The notes under the pieces were generated by a model. The model was not told the origin of the DNA. It saw nothing but the letters and a program-made list of their open reading frames with translations, and did not search any database. The position numbers and the translations under genes were made by a program. A DNA stretch of 60,550 bases from Pseudomonas sp. P7548 (GTDB taxonomy: Bacteria > Pseudomonadota > Gammaproteobacteria > Pseudomonadales > Pseudomonadaceae): contig NZ_JACARO010000022.1 in NCBI RefSeq assembly GCF_013386585.1, forward strand, positions 1-60,550, read 5' to 3'. Below are positions 10,466 through 19,929 of the stretch, in pieces (position 1 is the stretch's first letter; each line of letters starts with the position of its first letter).

Positions 10466-11365
10466 CTACGCACCGGTGCCTGCAGGAAATAACCCTGCGC
10501 ACATATGCTCAATAAACACGCGCAGTTTGACCGAGGCATGACGGCTGGAGGGCCAGAGCATCCAGAAGCTGCCGCGATGTTCCAGGTAATCGTCCAGTAC
10601 CCGCTGCAGGCGCCCCTCCGCCACGGCTTGCTTGACCATATAGTCCGGCAGGCAGGCGATGCCCAAGCCTTCGTGTACTACATGGTTGAGTGACTCGACG
10701 GTGGTACTGACCAACGGCGCGCGCAACACCGGCTCTGCGGCGCCAGGCTCGAGGCGCAAGGGCCAGGGCTCCAGTTTGCCGGTCGCGCAGAACTTGTGGC
10801 GCAGGCAGGCATGGCTGTTCAAATCCTGGGGCTGCTGCGGCATGCCGTGCTCACGAAAGTAGGCCGGGGTGCCCACCAGCACCAATTGATAGTGCCCCAG
10901 GTGACGGGCCATCAGTCGGGAGTCTTCGGGCTTGCCGGTGCGAATCACCGCATCGAACCCTTCTTCGATCACGTCCACCATGCGGTCAGAGAAATCCACA
11001 TCCAGTTCGATCTGCGGATAGGCGCGCATGAAATCGCTGAGTACCGGCATCAACAGGCCGCGCACTTGCGGCACGCTGATGCGCAATTTGCCGCGGGGTG
11101 TGGCGCTGGCCTCCGTGAGCTCACGCTCGGCAGCCTCGACCTCTGCCAGGATGCGCCGCGAGCGCTCCAGGAACAACGCGCCCTCCCCGGTCAGGGTGAT
11201 GCTGCGCGTGCTGCGATGAAACAAACGCACACCCAAGCGTTCTTCCATACGCGCGATGGTTTTGCCGATGGCCGAGGACGACACACCCAGCACACGCCCG
11301 GCGACGGTAAAACTGCGAGTCTCGGCCACCTGCACGAAGACCGAAAGGCTGCCCAGACTGTCCAT
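10466..11365 (-). CDS. LysR-family transcriptional regulator
   Basis: A 299-residue LysR protein. The N-terminal helix-turn-helix (MDSLGSLSVFVQVAETRSFT ... SSSAIGKTIARMEERLGVRLFHRSTRSITLT) is followed by a substrate-binding domain like those of the CrgA/DmlR group. The open frame runs upstream to 11785, but the family N-terminus and AAGGA seven bases before the ATG fix the start at 11365. It is divergent from an MFS transporter gene (118 bases apart), which it probably controls. Confidence 0.9.
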   Translation of the reverse strand: MDSLGSLSVFVQVAETRSFTVAGRVLGVSSSAIGKTIARMEERLGVRLFHRSTRSITLTGEGALFLERSRRILAEVEAAERELTEASATPRGKLRISVPQVRGLLMPVLSDFMRAYPQIELDVDFSDRMVDVIEEGFDAVIRTGKPEDSRLMARHLGHYQLVLVGTPAYFREHGMPQQPQDLNSHACLRHKFCATGKLEPWPLRLEPGAAEPVLRAPLVSTTVESLNHVVHEGLGIACLPDYMVKQAVAEGRLQRVLDDYLEHRGSFWMLWPSSRHASVKLRVFIEHMCAGLFPAGTGA

Positions 11366-11483
11366 GACAGGGTCCTTATTGATTGCGGACATCGGCGTCC
11401 GATAAGTTCGGAACCTTAGCCTGTTTTTCCGTTGACCACAGCCCCCTACTCTGCCGCCTTGCCTTTTGCTTGGATAGAGCGCG

Positions 11484-12659
11484 ATGACCTCACTGACCGA
11501 ATCTCCCGTGACCACCCAGCGGGACACGTTGCCATTGGGCGGCCTGCTCGCCCTGGCGAGCGCCGGGTTTATCACCATCCTCACCGAAGCCATGCCTGCA
11601 GGGCTGCTGCCGCAGATGGGCGACGGCCTCGGCGTGTCGCCCGCGCTGGTCGGCCAACTGGTCACCCTGTATGCCCTTGGATCACTGCTGGCGGCCATCC
11701 CGTTGACACTGCTGACCCGAAGCTGGCGACGCCGGCCGTTACTGCTGGTGGCCATCGGCGGCTTTGCATTGGTTAACAGCGTCACTGCGCTTTCCAGTCA
11801 CTACGGGCTGACCCTGGTGGCGCGCTTCTTCGCGGGTGTGTTTGCCGGGCTGCTGTGGGCGCTGCTGGCCGGATATGCCAGCCGGATGGTGGCGCCCCAC
11901 CTGCAAGGCCGCGCAATTGCGGTAGCGATGCTCGGCGCTCCGTTGGCGCTGTCGCTGGGGGTGCCCGCTGGCACCTTTCTCGGCGCGGCCGTGGGTTGGC
12001 GCTTGAGTTTTGCAATCATGACCGGGCTCACGCTACTGCTGCTGATCTGGGCGCGCCTGCAACTTCCGGACTTCGCCGGCGAACAGGCGGGTAAACGCCT
12101 GGGACTGCATCAGGTAGTGGCGTTGCCGGGTATTCGTCCGGTGTTGTGGGTGACCTTTACCTACGTGCTGGCGCACAACATTCTCTACACCTACATCGCC
12201 CCGCTGCTGGTGCCTGCGGGCATTGCCGCCGATGTCGACCGGGTGCTGCTGGTGTTCGGCCTCGCCGCGTTGTTAAGCATCTGGCTGGCCGGTGTGTTGA
12301 TTGATCGATGGCTGCGCACGCTGCTGTTGATCAGTTGCACACTGTTTGGCCTGATCGCCTTGGCGCTGGCGTTCTGGATCAAGCAGCCGGTGATCATCTA
12401 CCTCGCCGTGGCGCTGTGGGGCCTGGCATTCGGCGGGCTGCCGGCCCTGCTGCAAACGGCACTGGCCAAATCGGCCGGCGAGTCGGCGGATGCCGCGCAA
12501 TCGATGCTGGTGACCGTGTGGAACCTGGGCATTGCAGGTGGCGGGTTGGCGGGCGGTGTGTTGCTGCAGGGCTGGGGCGTCTCGGCCTTTGCCTGGGCGG
12601 TGGTGTTGCTGATGTTATTGGCCTTTGCAGGCGCGCTGAAGACCGCGCGACGCCCATAA
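11484..12659 (+). CDS. MFS transporter (DHA1-type efflux)
   Basis: A 391-residue, 12-helix major facilitator resembling the AraJ/sugar-efflux and purine-efflux subgroup. Features are GLLPQMGDGLGVSPALVGQLVTLYALGSLLAAIPLTLLTRSWRRRPLL (the motif A region) in the first helices and a hydrophobic C-terminus ending LKTARRP. It should export small molecules by proton antiport at the inner membrane. The gene is divergent from the LysR regulator. Substrate unknown. A strong hairpin follows its stop. Confidence 0.85.
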   Translation: MTSLTESPVTTQRDTLPLGGLLALASAGFITILTEAMPAGLLPQMGDGLGVSPALVGQLVTLYALGSLLAAIPLTLLTRSWRRRPLLLVAIGGFALVNSVTALSSHYGLTLVARFFAGVFAGLLWALLAGYASRMVAPHLQGRAIAVAMLGAPLALSLGVPAGTFLGAAVGWRLSFAIMTGLTLLLLIWARLQLPDFAGEQAGKRLGLHQVVALPGIRPVLWVTFTYVLAHNILYTYIAPLLVPAGIAADVDRVLLVFGLAALLSIWLAGVLIDRWLRTLLLISCTLFGLIALALAFWIKQPVIIYLAVALWGLAFGGLPALLQTALAKSAGESADAAQSMLVTVWNLGIAGGGLAGGVLLQGWGVSAFAWAVVLLMLLAFAGALKTARRP

Positions 12660-12661
12660 AA

Positions 12662-12691
12662 AAGCCCCCGGTCTTTTCAGGCCGGGGGCTT
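12662..12691. terminator. Bidirectional terminator between MFS gene and ppiD
   Basis: AAGCCCCCGG and CCGGGGGCTT form a ten-base stem. On the reverse strand the stem runs into six T residues, making it a strong terminator for ppiD. On the forward strand it ends the MFS gene with a weaker T tract. Confidence 0.85.
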
Positions 12692-12707
12692 CTTGTTCAG
12701 GCGTGCA

Positions 12708-14582
12708 TCAGAACTTCTTGATGTCAGCCTTGGCTTCCAACTGCTTGCGGTACGCCGCGAAGTCTTGCTGGCCAATACGGGAGGCGAGGAAGCGGCGGTA
12801 TTGCGCTTTCTCTTCGTCCGTAGGAGCAGCCGCTTCGTTGACGCCGTTCAAGCGTACGATCACCAGGCTACCGTCAGCCAGGGTCACGGTGGTGAAGGTC
12901 GGCTTGTCCTTGGCCGCAGGCTTGGGCATGCGGAACAGGGCTTGCAGCACGGCCGGGTCAATCGCTTCCTGGTTGCGGGTAGCCGCTTCGGTAACCTTCC
13001 AGGCCTGGCCGTCGATCGGCTGGTTCAGCGGGGTCTTGCCATCACGCAGGCTGGCGATCAACTCGTCAGCATGGGTCTTGGCCGCCGCGCTGGCGCGCTC
13101 CTTGGTCATCTGGGTGCGGATTGCCGCAGAGACGCTTTCCAGCGGCAGCTGCGTTGGCTTCAAGTGCTCTTTGGCACGCAGCACGATGATGGTTTCCGGG
13201 TCCAGCTCGATGGCCGAGCTGTTGGCACCTTCATCCAGCACTTCCGGGCTGAACGCTGCGGTCACCACGGCACGGTTGGCCGCAACACCTTCGCCACCTT
13301 CACGGCCGAATGGCGCGGAGGTGTGCACAGTCAGTTTCAGGTCAGCAGCGGGCTGCGCCAGGTCGGAGGCTTCGAATGCCGCGTCTTCCAATTGCTTGGT
13401 CGCTTCGACATAACGCTGTTCAACCTGTTGGGTCTTGAGCTCGCGGGTCAGCTTGTCTTTCAGGCTGGCGAACGTTGGCACTTGCGGTGCCTCAACGCCG
13501 AGCAACTTGATCAGGTGCCAGCCGAACGAGGTGCGTACCGGTGCCGATACCTGGTCCTTGTTCAAGGCATACAGGGCAGTTTCGAAGTCCGGGTCGTAGA
13601 CGCCAGGGCCGGCAAAACCGAGGTCACCGCCATTGTTGGCCGAACCCGGGTCCTGGGAGAATTCCTTGGCCAGGGCTTCGAACTTCTCACCCTTGGCCAG
13701 GCGTGCCTGGATCTCTTCGATCTTGGCCTTGGCTTGCGCCTCGGTGACCTTGTCGTTGACTTCAATCAGGATGTGCGCGGCACGACGCTGTTCAGCGAGG
13801 TTGGCGGTTTCTTTCTGATAGGCCGCTTGCAGTTCATCGTCCTTGACGGTGACCTGGTCGAAGAAGGAAGACTTCTTCAGCTCCAGATAGTCGATGACCA
13901 CCTGGTCCGGGGTCATAAACTCTTTGGCGTGCTGGTCGTAGTAAGCCTTGACCTCATCGTCGGTGAGTTTCACCGCGGCAGGGTTGGCCTTGAGATTGAC
14001 GGTAGCGAAATCGCGGGTCTGTTTTTCCAGACGGGCGAATGCAAGCACTTCGGCGTCAGTCACAAAACCACTGCCGGCGATGCCTGCGCGAACCTGGCCG
14101 ATCAGCATTTCCTGGGTCATCATCTGACGGAACTGCATACGGCTGTAACCCAGCTGACGGATCACCTGGTCAAAGCGTTCGGCGTTGAACTTGCCGTCCA
14201 CCTGGAATTCCGGAGTCTGCAGGATCACCTGGTCCAGTGCCGCTTCAGAGAAGCCGAACTTGGAATCCGCCGCGCCTTGCAGCAACAGTTTGCGATCGAT
14301 CAGGCCCTTGAGGGCCGCGTCGCGCAGCAACTTTTCGTCCAGCAGGGAGGCATCGAAATCCTTGCCCAGCTGTTGCATCAGCTGACGGCGTTGCATATCG
14401 ACAGCGTTGCTCAGTTCGGTCTGGGTGATCTCTTCACCGTTGACCTTGGCCACGTCCTGCTTGTTGTTGGTCGAAGCCTGGAAAATGGCCTCGATACCGG
14501 TAAACGCCATCAATGCGACGATGATCCCGATAATGGTCTTGGCAATCCAGCCTTGTGAATTGTCCCTGATATTCTGCAGCAT
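12708..14582 (-). CDS. ppiD: Periplasmic folding chaperone PpiD
   Basis: A 624-residue inner-membrane-anchored SurA/parvulin-type protein. One N-terminal membrane segment (about residues 15-33, IAKTIIGIIVALMAFTGIEAIF) is followed by a SurA-like N-terminal domain. A PpiC domain lies around residues 260-360 (AHILIEVNDKVTEAQAK ... GGDLGFAGPGVYDPDFETAL ... SFGWHLIKL), then a long C-terminal region. It assists proteins leaving the SecYEG channel. It is the last gene of the tig-clpP-clpX-lon-hupB-ppiD block, and length is as expected. Between it and hupB lies the tRNA-Asp-like element with its own terminator. Confidence 0.95.
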   Translation of the reverse strand: MLQNIRDNSQGWIAKTIIGIIVALMAFTGIEAIFQASTNNKQDVAKVNGEEITQTELSNAVDMQRRQLMQQLGKDFDASLLDEKLLRDAALKGLIDRKLLLQGAADSKFGFSEAALDQVILQTPEFQVDGKFNAERFDQVIRQLGYSRMQFRQMMTQEMLIGQVRAGIAGSGFVTDAEVLAFARLEKQTRDFATVNLKANPAAVKLTDDEVKAYYDQHAKEFMTPDQVVIDYLELKKSSFFDQVTVKDDELQAAYQKETANLAEQRRAAHILIEVNDKVTEAQAKAKIEEIQARLAKGEKFEALAKEFSQDPGSANNGGDLGFAGPGVYDPDFETALYALNKDQVSAPVRTSFGWHLIKLLGVEAPQVPTFASLKDKLTRELKTQQVEQRYVEATKQLEDAAFEASDLAQPAADLKLTVHTSAPFGREGGEGVAANRAVVTAAFSPEVLDEGANSSAIELDPETIIVLRAKEHLKPTQLPLESVSAAIRTQMTKERASAAAKTHADELIASLRDGKTPLNQPIDGQAWKVTEAATRNQEAIDPAVLQALFRMPKPAAKDKPTFTTVTLADGSLVIVRLNGVNEAAAPTDEEKAQYRRFLASRIGQQDFAAYRKQLEAKADIKKF

Positions 14583-14653
14583 GCGTCCCCCAGAAACGGT
14601 TGAACTTCAAAAATTAGGCAACCGTGGAGCGTGGGTAGAGTCCGGATAGAAGA

Positions 14654-14677
14654 AAGGCGCATCCGAGGATGCGCCTT
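14654..14677 (-). terminator. Terminator after the tRNA-Asp-like element
   Basis: AAGGCGCATCC and GGATGCGCCTT form an 11-base stem with a two-base loop (in practice a slightly shorter stem), followed on the reverse strand by TTCTTCT. It begins about eight bases after the CCA of the tRNA-like sequence, as expected for a tRNA transcription unit. Confidence 0.75.
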
Positions 14678-14685
14678 CTCGTAAC

Positions 14686-14761
14686 TGGCGGAGCGGACGG
14701 GGGTTTGAACCCACACCCCCGGCGTGGCGACCCGATGGATACTTGGGTCAGCTGCCGCTCC
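14686..14761 (-). pseudogene. Degenerate tRNA-Asp-like RNA element
   Basis: A 76-base reverse-strand element. It has a perfect seven-base acceptor stem (GGAGCGG/CCGCTCC), a genomic GCCA end and a T arm (GTGGG, TTCAAACC, CCCGT) with an eight-base loop. From the anticodon loop to the 3' end it matches the tRNA-Asp sequence. The D arm cannot form, G18G19 are AA, U33 is C, and the anticodon position reads GCC rather than GTC, with one mismatch in the anticodon stem. GACCC and GGGTC could form a different hairpin. So it is not an ordinary tRNA. In P. aeruginosa tRNA-Asp genes lie near ppiD (from memory), which fits a relic. The intact ends and following terminator leave open a tRNA-like RNA or processing site. 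Confidence 0.6.
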
Positions 14762-14813
14762 GCTGCCAGGCCGGACCTTCGTCCGACCCGGGTAGGTAAG
14801 GCTTGAGCGAAGC

Positions 14814-15086
14814 TTAGTTAACGGCTTCTTTCAGGGCTTTACCGGCTTTGAAACCTGGTTTCTTGGCAGCAGCGATTTGCAGTGCTTTGCCAGTCTGTGG
14901 GTTACGGCCAGTGCGAGCTGGGCGATCAGTCACAGAGAAAGTACCGAAGCCTACCAGTACCACGGAGTCGCCGGCCTTCAGAGCGCCAGTGACGGATTCG
15001 ATTACTGCATCCAGCGCACGGCCAGCAGCAGCTTTCGGGATATCAGCGGATGCAGCGATAGCATCAATCAGTTCCGACTTGTTCAC
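14814..15086 (-). CDS. hupB: DNA-binding protein HU-beta
   Basis: A 90-residue histone-like HU protein from a GTG start at 15086 ([21 protein letters not shown]...), with AAGGGG before it. It keeps the HU signature [21 protein letters not shown] in the DNA-bending arm and the C-terminal [14 protein letters not shown]. The open frame runs further upstream, but this start gives the exact family length. It follows lon at 148 bases, as in other pseudomonads. Confidence 0.96.
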   Translation of the reverse strand: MNKSELIDAIAASADIPKAAAGRALDAVIESVTGALKAGDSVVLVGFGTFSVTDRPARTGRNPQTGKALQIAAAKKPGFKAGKALKEAVN

Positions 15087-15234
15087 TCTAAGTCCCCTTA
15101 TATATCTATTGAGTATGATTCTAAGTTTTTTGGTGAAAGCAAAAACCAGTGCTGAATGGCCTACAGACACTTAAGAGCCGCTTTATAACAAGGGCTCTAA
15201 AAAGCTGTCAAGGAAGCCACCAGGCTTAATCGCA

Positions 15235-17631
15235 TTAATGCGTGCTAATTCTTTCCTTGGAATCAGACTCGCGTTTTTCGTCCTTTGTGACTATCTCCGG
15301 AGCCACATCCGGCAAGGGCTCCGGCGCGTATTGCAGCGCAATTTGCAGGACCTCGTCAATCCATTTAACCGGTTTAATCTGAAGATCCTGCTTGATGTTG
15401 TCAGGAATTTCCTTCAAGTCGCGAACATTCTCTTCCGGAATGATCACGGTCTTGATACCGCCCCGATGTGCAGCCAGCAATTTCTCTTTCAAACCACCGA
15501 TCGCCAGTACCTGACCACGCAGGGTAATTTCACCCGTCATGGCCACGTCAGCGCGTACCGGAATGCCGGTCAATGCCGACACCAGGGCCGTGCACATGCC
15601 TACGCCAGCGCTAGGGCCGTCTTTCGGGGTAGCCCCTTCCGGCATGTGGATGTGAGTGTCGTGCTTCTCGTGGAAGTCCAGGGGGATCCCCAGGCTCTTC
15701 GCGCGGCTGCGCACCACGGTCTGCGCGGCGGTAATGGATTCGACCATCACATCACCCAGTGAACCGGTCTTGATCAGTTGGCCTTTGCCAGGGATCACTG
15801 CCGCTTCGATAGTCAGCAATTCGCCGCCCACCTGGGTCCACGCCAGGCCAGTGACCTGCCCTACCTGATCCTGCTGTTCGGCCAGGCCGTAGCGGAATTT
15901 GCGCACGCCAAGGAAGTGCTCCAGCGAGTCGGCTGTCACCTTCACCGAGAAGCGTTTTTCCAGTGCGTGTTCCTTGACCGCCTTGCGGCAGATTTTCGCG
16001 ATCTGGCGCTCCAGGCCCCGTACACCGGCCTCACGGGTGTAGTAGCGCACGATGTCGCGAATGGTCTCGACCTCAAATTCGATCTCGCCCTTCTTCAGGC
16101 CATTGGCCGAAATCTGCTTGGGCGCGAGGTATTTGACGGCGATGTTGATCTTCTCGTCTTCGGTGTAACCCGGCAGACGAATCACCTCCATCCGGTCCAG
16201 CAGTGCTGGCGGAATGTTCATGGAGTTGGAGGTGCACAGGAACATCACGTCGGAAAGGTCGTAGTCGACTTCCAGGTAATGGTCGTTGAAATTGTGGTTC
16301 TGCTCAGGATCGAGCACTTCCAGCAACGCCGACGCTGGATCGCCACGCATGTCGCTGCCCATCTTGTCGATTTCATCGAGCAGGAACAGCGGGTTGCGCA
16401 CGCCAACCTTTGTCATCTTTTGAATCAATCTTCCTGGCATCGAACCGATGTAAGTACGGCGATGACCACGAATTTCCGCTTCATCACGCACACCACCCAG
16501 GGCCATGCGCACGAATTTGCGGTTGGTGGCGTTGGCAATGGACTCGGCCAGGGAAGTTTTACCCACACCCGGCGGACCCACCAGGCACAATACCGGGCCA
16601 CGAATCTTCTTCACGCGCTTTTGCACGGCGAGGTATTCGAGGATGCGTTCTTTGACTTCTTCAAGGCCGTAGTGATCGGCGTCGAGAATATCCTCGGCAC
16701 GCGCCAGGTCCAGGCGCACCTTGGTCTGGGCCTTCCACGGCACCTGCACCAGCCAGTCGATGTAGGAGCGCACCACGGTGGCTTCGGCCGACATCGGCGA
16801 CATTTGCTTGAGCTTATTCAGCTCGGCGGTGGCCTTGGTCAGGGCGTCTTTGGGCAGGCCCGCGGCATCGATGCGCTTTTTCAGCTCTTCGATTTCGTTG
16901 TGGCCTTCCTCGCTGTCGCCGAGTTCCTTCTGAATGGCCTTCATCTGCTCATTCAGGTAGTACTCGCGCTGGCTGCGTTCCATTTGTTTCTTGACGCGAC
17001 CACGGATGCGCTTCTCAACCTGCAGCAGGTCGATTTCGGCATCCAGCAAGGCCAGCACGTGCTCGACACGGGCCGACAGGTCGATGATTTCGAGGATGTC
17101 TTGCTTCTGCTCGATCTTCAGCGCCATGTGCGCGGCCATGGTGTCGACCAGGCGGCTTGGTTCATCGATGCTGTTGAGGGAGGACAGGACTTCAGCCGGG
17201 ACTTTCTTGCCCAACTGCACATACTGCTCGAACTGCGAGAGCAGGCTGCGAACAAACACTTCGGATTCGCGCTCAGGGGCTTCGACTTCGTCGATCAGCG
17301 CCACCTCGGCGCGCAGGTGGCCATCCACCTCCATGAAACGCTCCACGGCGCCCCGCTGCTCGCCTTCTACCAGCACCTTGACGGTGCCATCAGGCAGCTT
17401 GAGCAATTGCAGGACAGTGGCAATGGTGCCGACGCGATACAAGGCGTCTTCGCCTGGATCATCATCAGCAGGATTCTTCTGGGCCAACAGCAGGATCTGC
17501 TTGTCGCCCGTCATCGCGGCCTCGAGGGCTTCGATAGACTTCTCGCGCCCCACGAACAGCGGGATAACCATGTGCGGATAGACGACGACATCACGCAACG
17601 GCAGGAGAGGCAATTCGATGGTGGTCTTCAT
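15235..17631 (-). CDS. lon: ATP-dependent protease Lon
   Basis: A 798-residue LonA serine protease that degrades misfolded and regulatory proteins. The start [21 protein letters not shown] at 17631 follows GAGGCG; an upstream in-frame extension is ignored because this is the family N-terminus. The order is an N-terminal substrate domain (1-200), a coiled-coil helix region, AAA+ with Walker [15 protein letters not shown], and the C-terminal peptidase with the Ser/Lys dyad ([11 protein letters not shown] and [14 protein letters not shown]). A good heat-shock-type promoter lies 42-70 bases upstream. Confidence 0.97.
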   Translation of the reverse strand: MKTTIELPLLPLRDVVVYPHMVIPLFVGREKSIEALEAAMTGDKQILLLAQKNPADDDPGEDALYRVGTIATVLQLLKLPDGTVKVLVEGEQRGAVERFMEVDGHLRAEVALIDEVEAPERESEVFVRSLLSQFEQYVQLGKKVPAEVLSSLNSIDEPSRLVDTMAAHMALKIEQKQDILEIIDLSARVEHVLALLDAEIDLLQVEKRIRGRVKKQMERSQREYYLNEQMKAIQKELGDSEEGHNEIEELKKRIDAAGLPKDALTKATAELNKLKQMSPMSAEATVVRSYIDWLVQVPWKAQTKVRLDLARAEDILDADHYGLEEVKERILEYLAVQKRVKKIRGPVLCLVGPPGVGKTSLAESIANATNRKFVRMALGGVRDEAEIRGHRRTYIGSMPGRLIQKMTKVGVRNPLFLLDEIDKMGSDMRGDPASALLEVLDPEQNHNFNDHYLEVDYDLSDVMFLCTSNSMNIPPALLDRMEVIRLPGYTEDEKINIAVKYLAPKQISANGLKKGEIEFEVETIRDIVRYYTREAGVRGLERQIAKICRKAVKEHALEKRFSVKVTADSLEHFLGVRKFRYGLAEQQDQVGQVTGLAWTQVGGELLTIEAAVIPGKGQLIKTGSLGDVMVESITAAQTVVRSRAKSLGIPLDFHEKHDTHIHMPEGATPKDGPSAGVGMCTALVSALTGIPVRADVAMTGEITLRGQVLAIGGLKEKLLAAHRGGIKTVIIPEENVRDLKEIPDNIKQDLQIKPVKWIDEVLQIALQYAPEPLPDVAPEIVTKDEKRESDSKERISTH

Positions 17632-17672
17632 GATTTCGCCTCTATGACAGATGAAAAATAAGCTTGAAACCA

Positions 17673-17701
17673 AGATGGGGGCTGCATGCAAAAAAAACAA
17701 G
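17673..17701 (-). promoter_or_regulatory. Sigma-32-like heat-shock promoter of lon
   Basis: On the reverse strand CTTGTTT (17701-17695) and CCCCCATCT (17681-17673) are 13 bases apart. This is close to the sigma-32 consensus CTTGAAA and CCCCATNT. The -10 element lies 42 bases before the lon ATG. Confidence 0.6.
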
Positions 17702-17759
17702 CGCAATGCCAGCAGTTAAACGCATGAATCAACGCTAATTAAAAAACCGCCCCAAAAAA

Positions 17760-17783
17760 CAAGGGGCCCCGAAAGGCCCCTTG
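17760..17783 (-). terminator. Terminator after clpX
   Basis: CAAGGGGCC and GGCCCCTTG form a nine-base stem followed on the reverse strand by TTTTTT. It separates clpX from the lon promoter. Confidence 0.8.
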
Positions 17784-17806
17784 CTTGCTCTGCGACTGCA
17801 AAACGC

Positions 17807-19090
17807 TTACGCGTCCGGTGCAGCCTTGGCAGCCGGCTCACTGTTTTCGTAGATATACAGTGGCTTGGACTTGCCTTCTATAACGCTTTCGTCGATCACC
17901 ACTTTACTCACCTCGGACTGCGAGGGGATTTCGTACATGGTGTCGAGCAAAACGCCTTCGAGGATCGAACGCAGGCCACGTGCACCGGTCTTGCGCTCCA
18001 GCGCCCGCTTGGCCACGGACTTCAGGGCGTCGGTGCGGAACTCGAGGTCCACGCCTTCCATCTCGAACAGCTTGGCATATTGCTTGGTCAGGGCGTTTTT
18101 CGGCTCGGTGAGGATCTGGATCAAAGCCGCCTCATCCAATTCGTCCAACGTGGCCAGGACCGGCAGACGGCCAACGAATTCCGGGATCAGACCGAACTTG
18201 ACCAGATCGTCAGGCTCGACTTCACGCAGGGACTCGCCCACCTTCTTGCCTTCTTCCTTGCTGCGCACTTCGGCACTGAAGCCGATGCCACCCCGGGTGG
18301 AGCGCTGCTGGATAACTTTTTCCAGACCCGAGAACGCACCGCCACAGATGAACAGGATGTTGCGTGTATCAACCTGAAGGAATTCCTGCTGCGGGTGCTT
18401 GCGGCCGCCTTGTGGCGGTACGGAAGCGACCGTGCCTTCGATCAGTTTCAACAGGGCTTGCTGCACGCCTTCACCGGAAACGTCCCGGGTGATCGACGGG
18501 TTGTCGGACTTGCGCGAGATCTTGTCGATTTCGTCGATGTAGACAATACCCATCTGGGCCTTCTCTACGTCGTAGTCGCACTTCTGCAGCAGCTTCTGAA
18601 TGATGTTCTCGACGTCCTCACCCACGTAGCCAGCCTCGGTGAGGGTGGTGGCGTCGGCGATGGTAAACGGAACGTTCAGCAGGCGAGCGAGGGTTTCTGC
18701 AAGCAGGGTTTTACCCGAGCCTGTAGGACCGATCAGCAAGATGTTGCTCTTGCCGAGTTCAACTTCGTCGCCTTTCTTGTCACGCTGGTTCAGGCGCTTG
18801 TAGTGGTTGTACACCGCTACGGCCAGAACCTTCTTTGCACGCTCTTGACCAATGACATACTGGTCAAGGATGCCGCTGATTTCTTTAGGCGAAGGCAATT
18901 TATGCGCACTGCTCTCGGCCTGGGCTTCCTGCACCTCCTCACGGATGATGTCATTGCACAGGTCGACGCACTCGTCGCAGATAAACACCGAGGGGCCGGC
19001 AATCAATTTGCGTACTTCATGCTGGCTTTTGCCGCAGAAGGAGCAATAGAGCAGCTTGCCGTTGTCCTCGCCGTTGCGGGTGTCAGTCAT
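17807..19090 (-). CDS. clpX: ClpXP protease ATP-binding subunit ClpX
   Basis: A 427-residue AAA+ unfoldase that feeds tagged proteins to ClpP. The N-terminal zinc-binding domain has [11 protein letters not shown] ... CDECVDLC (about residues 14-40). Walker A is [15 protein letters not shown] and Walker B is [10 protein letters not shown]. The ATG at 19090 ([16 protein letters not shown]) was chosen over an upstream in-frame ATG because it gives the family N-terminus. It lies downstream of clpP on the same strand, 112 bases apart. Confidence 0.97.
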   Translation of the reverse strand: MTDTRNGEDNGKLLYCSFCGKSQHEVRKLIAGPSVFICDECVDLCNDIIREEVQEAQAESSAHKLPSPKEISGILDQYVIGQERAKKVLAVAVYNHYKRLNQRDKKGDEVELGKSNILLIGPTGSGKTLLAETLARLLNVPFTIADATTLTEAGYVGEDVENIIQKLLQKCDYDVEKAQMGIVYIDEIDKISRKSDNPSITRDVSGEGVQQALLKLIEGTVASVPPQGGRKHPQQEFLQVDTRNILFICGGAFSGLEKVIQQRSTRGGIGFSAEVRSKEEGKKVGESLREVEPDDLVKFGLIPEFVGRLPVLATLDELDEAALIQILTEPKNALTKQYAKLFEMEGVDLEFRTDALKSVAKRALERKTGARGLRSILEGVLLDTMYEIPSQSEVSKVVIDESVIEGKSKPLYIYENSEPAAKAAPDA

Positions 19091-19202
19091 TCGTTCGATC
19101 CAAATCCGATAGGCTTGCAACACAAGATGAAGGCTTATGCGGGCTTTTTCAAGCCCGCCAGTGGTCGGACACGCCGACCAGCCCTATTTTGAGCGGCTTA
19201 TA

Positions 19203-19838
19203 TTAAGCGGGGCGCTGGGTAATCACTTCATCGATCAGGCCGTATGCCTTGGCAGCTTCGGCACTCATGAAGTTGTCGCGATTGGTGTCGCGCTCGATTT
19301 CTTCCAGGGTGCGCCCGCTGTGCTTGGCCATCAATGTATTGAGGCGCTCGCGGATGAACAGGATTTCCTTGGCGTGGATCTCGATGTCCGACGCCTGCCC
19401 CTGGAAACCGCCCAGTGGCTGGTGAATCATCACGCGCGAGTTGGGCAGACAGAAACGCTTGCCTTCGGCACCTGCGGTCAGCAGGAATGCGCCCATGCTG
19501 CACGCCTGGCCGATGCAGGTGGTCGACACGTTCGGCTTGATGAACTGCATGGTGTCGTAGATCGACATGCCTGCAGTGACCGAACCGCCTGGGGAGTTGA
19601 TGTAGAGATGGATGTCCTTGTCCGGGTTTTCGGCTTCAAGGAACAGCAGCTGCGCACAGATCAGGTTGGCCATGTAGTCCTCTACGGGGCCAACCAGAAA
19701 GATCACTCGCTCCTTGAGCAGGCGCGAGTAGATGTCGTAGGCGCGTTCGCCACGAGCGGACTGCTCTACAACCATCGGGACCAGGCCGCCAGCGGCCTGG
19801 ATATCAGAGTTCTGCTGAATATAGGAATTACGGAACAT
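19203..19838 (-). CDS. clpP: ATP-dependent Clp protease proteolytic subunit
   Basis: A 211-residue serine peptidase forming the 14-subunit chamber of ClpXP. The catalytic serine is in [14 protein letters not shown] and the histidine in [10 protein letters not shown], with the aspartate further on ([10 protein letters not shown] region). The short N-terminal propeptide [18 protein letters not shown] is as in other pseudomonads. It is preceded by tig and followed by clpX. Confidence 0.97.
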   Translation of the reverse strand: MFRNSYIQQNSDIQAAGGLVPMVVEQSARGERAYDIYSRLLKERVIFLVGPVEDYMANLICAQLLFLEAENPDKDIHLYINSPGGSVTAGMSIYDTMQFIKPNVSTTCIGQACSMGAFLLTAGAEGKRFCLPNSRVMIHQPLGGFQGQASDIEIHAKEILFIRERLNTLMAKHSGRTLEEIERDTNRDNFMSAEAAKAYGLIDEVITQRPA

Positions 19839-19877
19839 GCTCTGCAGTTACTCCCAAATAGTCATGTCTTGAAAACG

Positions 19878-19904
19878 CATAAGCCAGCGCGAGGCTGGCT
19901 TATG
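19878..19904 (-). terminator. Hairpin between tig and clpP
   Basis: CATAAGCCAGC and GCTGGCTTATG form an 11-base stem. On the reverse strand it is followed by a short T run (GCGTTTTC). It should end or weaken read-through from tig into clpP. Confidence 0.65.
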
Positions 19905-19929
19905 GTTGAATTTCCAACGAGTTGGACAA

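Noticed and set aside
12693..14558. 621-codon forward open frame opposite ppiD
   Set aside because: A mirror frame of ppiD; no ribosome site and no family resemblance.
14686..14761. Functional tRNA call for the tRNA-Asp-like element
   Set aside because: No D arm, no G18G19, C at position 33 and an altered anticodon exclude a normal decoding tRNA.
15778..17661. 627-codon forward open frame opposite lon
   Set aside because: Mirror frame of lon, with the composition of antisense translation.
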